Origin: a virus | Direction: 5' to 3' (one strand) | Virus record (IMG/VR): IMGVR_UViG_3300017767_000027 | Coordinates: 1 to 45,765 of that record | DNA length: 45,765 nucleotides | In this document: one piece after another, positions 43,073 through 45,765 of the stretch | Numbering within the stretch: the stretch's first letter is position 1 | Layout: each line of letters opens with the position of its first letter | Notes under the pieces: generated by a model | Told to the model about the DNA's origin: nothing | Database searches by the model: none | The model's input: only the letters and a program-made list of their open reading frames with translations | Program-made: the position numbers and the translations under genes

Positions 43073-43230
43073 TATCTTTGAGCTAATAATGCTGGATTAC
43101 CTTTATATTCGATATTATCGATTTGTCTTAATGTTGGTGTGATTGTAGAGTTATTACTTTTCATAACTCTCGTGCCTAGCTTACCGCATCCGCATTTTAA
43201 TTTTACTCCTGTTCCTGTAATTGGTTTCAT
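43072..43230 (-). CDS. Hypothetical 52-residue protein with C-G-C-G motif
   Basis: The product starts K-P-I-T-G-T-G-V-K-L-K-C-G-C-G-K-L-G-T-R-V and ends N-P-A-L-L-A-Q-R. Two closely spaced cysteines (C-G-C-G) could bind a metal but are too few to define a zinc finger. Its start at 43230 follows the stop at 43245 by 14 bases, and its stop overlaps the next gene. No family is recognised. Confidence 0.6.
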   Translation of the reverse strand: MKPITGTGVKLKCGCGKLGTRVMKSNNSTITPTLRQIDNIEYKGNPALLAQR

Positions 43231-43244
43231 ATCTTTGTTTTTGA

Positions 43245-43754
43245 TTATCCAAAAGCTGGTCTTACACCTTTGCCTTTTTCAATTTGTTTTTGATTTTTTT
43301 TATACGACTTAGCAGGGTTTTTCATATCTTTTTTATATTTTTCCTTTGCTTTATCTAGTTTTTTTTTATCTTCATCTTCTCCATCTTCTTCATCATCTGC
43401 CATTAAAGCTGCCCTTTGTGCTGCTAAAACACCTTCTGCCGCACCTAAAGAATTATCTATGGTTTGCGCTGTTCCTGGATCATCATAGTTGTTAACTGGA
43501 GACTTCATTTGAGTTGGAGATGGTGGCATGTTCTGAGCTATATTATTAAACTTTTGAAAAGCTTGAGCTTGCTGTGCTGACTGCATACCTGGATCTACTA
43601 TTGTTCCCATAGGCTGCATACTATTTAAACTTCTATCAGGTACACCTGCTCTATTTGGCATAGGCATTTGGCCTGGTACCATTTGACCTGGTACATTAAC
43701 TGGAGCTCCACTAACTGGGTCTACAATTTTAAATGGTGATTTTCTATTTTTCAT
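43245..43754 (-). CDS. K-S-P-motif protein, Pro/Met/Gln-rich, function unknown
   Basis: A 169-residue, probably largely disordered protein. The N-terminus K-N-R-K-S-P-F-K-I-V-D-P-V leads into Pro/Met/Gly repeats (V-P-G-Q-M-V-P-G-Q-M-P-M-P). A second copy M-K-S-P-V-N-N-Y, an acidic patch (D-D-E-E-D-G-E-D-E-D) and a basic tail with M-K-N-P-A-K-S-Y-K-K follow. It is the first of the K-S-P proteins after the chaperonin genes and ATGA-coupled to the preceding gene. Confidence 0.75.
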   Translation of the reverse strand: MKNRKSPFKIVDPVSGAPVNVPGQMVPGQMPMPNRAGVPDRSLNSMQPMGTIVDPGMQSAQQAQAFQKFNNIAQNMPPSPTQMKSPVNNYDDPGTAQTIDNSLGAAEGVLAAQRAALMADDEEDGEDEDKKKLDKAKEKYKKDMKNPAKSYKKNQKQIEKGKGVRPAFG

Positions 43755-44182
43755 AACTTATCTTTATTTGCAAAGCCTATAGCTTTTGCCATAACCTTGT
43801 AACTATATTTATTATTCTTATCTAATATTTTAGTAGGCATATCTTCTTCACCTAACATAATACGATACATTCTACTTATTAACTGTTTGCACTTGTAGGA
43901 TACTTTATATATGTGATATTTTTGAGTGGTGTGGTTTCTTTTCCTCCACACTGTAATCCACCCTTGTTTCAATAATCTGTTCCAGCGCCTGTTGTCCCAG
44001 CTATAAGAGTACGTACCTTTCTTAAAATCATCCTTAGTAAACATATTTAATGCGTCTAAGTATATCAATAACTCAAGGTCTGCATCATTAAGATTACATG
44101 TTTTGCAAGCCCATTTACGTATTATTCTGTAATGTTTTAATAAATTAAGATCTTTAAGATCAGAAGAAGTTAATTTTCTCAT
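43751..44182 (-). CDS. Winged-helix-like protein candidate
   Basis: A 143-residue basic helical protein. The central part (residues 30-105) has helices followed by W-D-N-R-R-W-N-R-L-L-K-Q-G-W-I-T-V-W-R-K-R, a recognition-helix-then-wing arrangement as in MarR-type winged helices, with Y-H-I-Y-K-V-S continuing the wing. Two Cys (C-K-T-C) lie near residue 28. It could be a transcriptional regulator or a DNA-binding packaging factor. The fold is inferred by eye. It is ATGA-coupled to groES on one side and to the next gene on the other. Confidence 0.75.
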   Translation of the reverse strand: MRKLTSSDLKDLNLLKHYRIIRKWACKTCNLNDADLELLIYLDALNMFTKDDFKKGTYSYSWDNRRWNRLLKQGWITVWRKRNHTTQKYHIYKVSYKCKQLISRMYRIMLGEEDMPTKILDKNNKYSYKVMAKAIGFANKDKL

Positions 44183-44439
44183 AATATAATAACTACATCA
44201 TGTTCTTTAATAACTTTATATTCTTCTTTTTTTATTTCAATATTAAATCCAGATGATTTGTCGTAATAAACTTCATCTCCTTTTTTTAATATAGAAACAT
44301 CAGAGCCAGGTTCTACAACCATAGCTCTTCTGTATCTAACGTCTTCTCTTTGCTTTTCAGCTAGAATTAAACCTCCTTTTGTAGTTGTATCAACTTCCTT
44401 AATAGGATTTATAACTATATATTTACCTATTGCTCTCAT
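44179..44439 (-). CDS. groES: Co-chaperonin GroES
   Basis: The 86-residue product has the compact GroES beta-barrel: R-A-I-G-K-Y-I-V-I-N-P-I at the start, a mobile loop T-T-T-K-G-G-L-I-L-A (the G-G-I-V-L-type GroEL contact), V-V-E-P-G, then K-K-G-D-E-V-Y-Y-D and a final strand E-H-D-V-V-I-I-L. It caps the GroEL ring during folding. The gene follows groEL with an ATGA overlap, the reverse of the usual bacterial groES-groEL order. Its neighbours show it belongs to the phage operon. Confidence 0.92.
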   Translation of the reverse strand: MRAIGKYIVINPIKEVDTTTKGGLILAEKQREDVRYRRAMVVEPGSDVSILKKGDEVYYDKSSGFNIEIKKEEYKVIKEHDVVIIL

Positions 44440-45765
44440 GCTCTAATATTATTTATAACACAATCAGTAGATAATATAGTATTAGCAACAGAGGCAGCAT
44501 TTATTAATGCGCTTTTAGTAACTAACAAAGGATCTATTATTCCGGCTTTTACCATATCAACCGTTTTTCCTGTAACCACATCTAAACCTTTACCATCTTC
44601 AAGTTTAGTTAAATTTTCTATACCAGCGTTTTTAAGTATTAATTCGTAAGGTCTCCTTATAGCTTGGTATAATACTTCTTCACCAATACAAATTGGTTTC
44701 AAATTAAAGCTAGCGTTTAATAAAGCTACTCCGCCTCCAGATACTATACCTTCTTTTATAGCAGCTTTTGTAGCACAAATAGCATCTTCAACTCTATCTT
44801 TTTTCTCTTTAAGTTCTATTTCAGAATTAGCGCCAACCTTAACTGTAGCAACTTTAGCTTTTAACTTAGCTAATCGTTTTTCTAGTCTGACTATAATGTT
44901 AGGATTTTTAGTATCTTTAATTTGACTTTCAATTAAACTAATCGTATCATTTACCTCAGTATTGTCTGAAAGATCAACTTGTAATATAGTTTCCTCATGA
45001 TTAGTTATAGCTTTTAAACATGATCCTAAATGTTCAGGTTGTATAATATCCATGTCATCTCCTAAATCTTCGTTAATAAGAGTTGCTCCTGTAACTGCAC
45101 ACAGATCGCTTAACACATCTTTTTTGCTAATACCATAAGTAGGCGCATCTAATATATTTACCTTTATATTACCTTTAGACTTATTCATAGCTAAAGCTGA
45201 AACTACTTGTTGATCAACATCTGCAATGATAAGAAGACTCTTACCATTTTTAATAATAAATTCAAGGACCGACTGAATTTTCCTTATGTTGGTTATTTGT
45301 GACTCTACAATGAGCACGAGCGGATTATCTAATTCAGCCGTTCCTTTTTGTTTGTTGGTAATAAAATGGTTGTTCTTTAACGCTTGGTCATATTGAACAC
45401 CCTCTATTAACTCAACTACAGTCTCTGGCTGCTCGTTTGTTTCCATCATAACAATGCCAGTCTCGTCTACTAATCTGAATGCTTCTCCTATAACCTTGCC
45501 TAGCTCCTTATCATTATTAGCTGATATAGTAGCTACTTGGTCTATCCTTGCTCCACTTACCTTTCTACTTTTTTTATTTAAATATTTTATAACTTTATCA
45601 ACACCTGATGTAATACCGTTTTTCATTGCTCTAGTATCATCTAACAAAGAGTGTTCGTTAGCTTGATCTAATATTGCTTTAGCTAATACTGTAGCTGTAG
45701 TAGTACCATCACCAGCATCTGACACTGTTCTTTGAGCAGCTTCTTTAATTAAAGTTGCTCCTATA
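44436..45765 (-). CDS. groEL: Chaperonin GroEL, N-terminus beyond window
   Basis: About 440 residues are visible and the frame is still open at the window edge, so roughly the first 70-80 are missing. The ATP-site block A-G-D-G-T-T-T-A-T-V-L-A is present, as is V-E-D-A-I-C-A-T-K-A-A-I-K-E-G-I-V, whose Asp corresponds to the catalytic Asp 398 of E. coli GroEL. G-G-G-V-A-L-L follows. The apical domain runs from about M-M-E-T-N-E-Q-P-E-T to the region after residue 290. The protein ends N-N-I-R-A without the Gly-Gly-Met tail of bacterial GroEL. The codon bias (A/T third positions) matches the rest of the phage, so this is phage-encoded and probably folds capsid or tail proteins. Confidence 0.93.
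   Translation of the reverse strand, partial: IGATLIKEAAQRTVSDAGDGTTTATVLAKAILDQANEHSLLDDTRAMKNGITSGVDKVIKYLNKKSRKVSGARIDQVATISANNDKELGKVIGEAFRLVDETGIVMMETNEQPETVVELIEGVQYDQALKNNHFITNKQKGTAELDNPLVLIVESQITNIRKIQSVLEFIIKNGKSLLIIADVDQQVVSALAMNKSKGNIKVNILDAPTYGISKKDVLSDLCAVTGATLINEDLGDDMDIIQPEHLGSCLKAITNHEETILQVDLSDNTEVNDTISLIESQIKDTKNPNIIVRLEKRLAKLKAKVATVKVGANSEIELKEKKDRVEDAICATKAAIKEGIVSGGGVALLNASFNLKPICIGEEVLYQAIRRPYELILKNAGIENLTKLEDGKGLDVVTGKTVDMVKAGIIDPLLVTKSALINAASVANTILSTDCVINNIRA

Noticed and set aside
1-45765. Bacterial chromosome fragment because of groEL/groES and ribonucleotide reductase
   Set aside because: These genes lie in operons with terminase, portal, capsid and endolysin genes, with the same A/T-rich codon use.
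1-45765. tRNA genes, CRISPR arrays, insertion sequences or a diversity-generating retroelement
   Set aside because: I saw no cloverleaf-like gene, regular spacer array, transposase or reverse-transcriptase motif. This is a reading by eye, so a small tRNA could have been missed.

Overview
The window reads as a 45.8 kb internal piece of an AT-rich tailed-phage genome (podovirus-like), with no clear bacterial chromosomal genes. The terminase, portal, major capsid protein, tail-ring and muzzle-type proteins resemble, from memory and without any search, the structural cassette of crAss-like phages (Crassvirales) and related uncultured marine phages. Most start codons are preceded by A/T-only leaders with no visible Shine-Dalgarno sequence, which fits a Bacteroidota (Flavobacteriia-type) host. 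That host call is an inference.

Layout. Positions 1-4750 (+ strand) hold a compact nucleotide-metabolism operon: a 5'-truncated thymidylate synthase / dCMP hydroxymethylase family gene, a fused protein with a C-terminal MazG domain, a second MazG-like protein, a PDDEXK nuclease (DUF1064-like), several microproteins and a B12-dependent (class II) ribonucleotide reductase. A bidirectional terminator at 4757-4788 separates this from a convergent block on the minus strand that fills the rest of the window. Read in its own direction (right to left), that block contains: groEL (cut by the window edge) and groES; small basic proteins carrying a K-S-P short motif, mixed with lysis genes (small holin-like protein, T7-lysozyme-like amidase, membrane/coiled-coil protein, GTA-type holin) and a PAP2 phosphatase; a tandem GroES-like protein; a small-terminase candidate; the large terminase; portal; scaffold candidate; major capsid protein; auxiliary head proteins; ring/tail proteins; the muzzle-like protein; and internal virion (cargo) proteins ending with a 3,337-residue polyvalent protein.

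How it fits together. The left operon supplies and edits dNTP pools. The right block builds, fills and releases the particle. The phage carries its own GroEL and GroES, plus a possible second co-chaperonin, probably for folding capsid proteins. Genes mostly overlap by ATGA or TAATG. The exception is the capsid region, where three hairpin terminators break the operon, suggesting graded expression.

Most notable: (1) the large terminase is interrupted by an in-frame TAA between Walker A and Walker B, so neither half could be a complete ATPase; (2) at least six neighbouring, otherwise dissimilar proteins share a short K-S-P-x-K type motif, often near the N-terminus, and a 584-residue lysine-rich protein carries many copies; (3) a G-x-G-Y-x-x-G-D beta-repeat module recurs in four structural proteins. 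I recognised no tRNA, CRISPR array, insertion sequence or integrase.
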